Shown: positions 7,498 through 7,499 of the stretch, in pieces | Layout: each line of letters opens with the position of its first letter | Position numbering within the stretch: the first letter of the stretch is position 1 | Assembly (NCBI GenBank): GCA_947176615.1 | Contig: CAMWRO010000144.1 | Location: forward strand, 1-7,499 | Direction of reading: 5' to 3' | DNA: 7,499 bases | DNA from: an uncultured Porphyromonadaceae bacterium | GTDB lineage: Bacteria > Bacteroidota > Bacteroidia > Bacteroidales > Muribaculaceae | Notes under the pieces: generated by a model | Database searches by the model: none | Told to the model about the DNA's origin: nothing | What the model saw: the letters and a program-made list of their open reading frames with translations, nothing else | Program-made: the position numbers and the translations under genes

Positions 7498-7499
7498 GA

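Noticed and set aside
7475..7499. A genuine transposon terminal inverted repeat (Tn5/IS50-like) at the right end
   Set aside because: The match is to the engineered mosaic end used in library kits and sits exactly at the contig edge, with no transposase in the window and no second copy seen; an adapter remnant explains it better.

Overview
The window looks like a contig from a member of the Bacteroidota, most plausibly a gut Bacteroidales lineage such as Muribaculaceae; this is inference from protein style, not a database match. Three things point there: a Der GTPase with Bacteroidales-like sequence; large secreted multi-domain proteins ending in a domain that resembles the type IX secretion (T9SS) type A sorting signal; and AT-rich leaders without Shine-Dalgarno sequences before the visible gene starts.

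Layout: (1) 3-659 (+) is the C-terminal part of a YeiH-family membrane transporter, cut by the left edge. (2) 680-1999 (+) is a complete der (engA) gene for the double-GTPase ribosome assembly factor, 20 bp downstream and probably on the same transcript. (3) 2004-2060 is a long GC-cored hairpin between convergent genes, probably a bidirectional terminator. (4) 2075-4729 (-) is a complete 884-residue exported protein: signal peptide, beta-propeller-like region, two Fn3-like domains, a choice-of-anchor-J/cleaved-adhesin-like domain, two more Fn3-like domains and a C-terminal sorting-like domain. (5) 4760-7495 (-) is a paralogue with the same domain order, 30 bp upstream of the first on the same strand, so the two form a probable two-gene operon. 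Its 5' end is not intact.

The main caution concerns the right edge. Bases 7479-7497 match the reverse complement of the Tn5/Nextera mosaic-end sequence at 17 of 19 positions. The apparent start of the right-hand gene (residues MFIRDR) is therefore almost certainly adapter-derived, and the true start and signal peptide lie off the contig.

The left half is conserved housekeeping and membrane transport. The right half is a visibly more AT-rich accessory locus for two exported, probably cell-surface proteins. Nothing in their sequence shows catalytic activity; adhesion or ligand binding is the best guess. I found no RNA genes, CRISPR array, insertion sequence or phage module, and no gene-free gap longer than about 75 bp.
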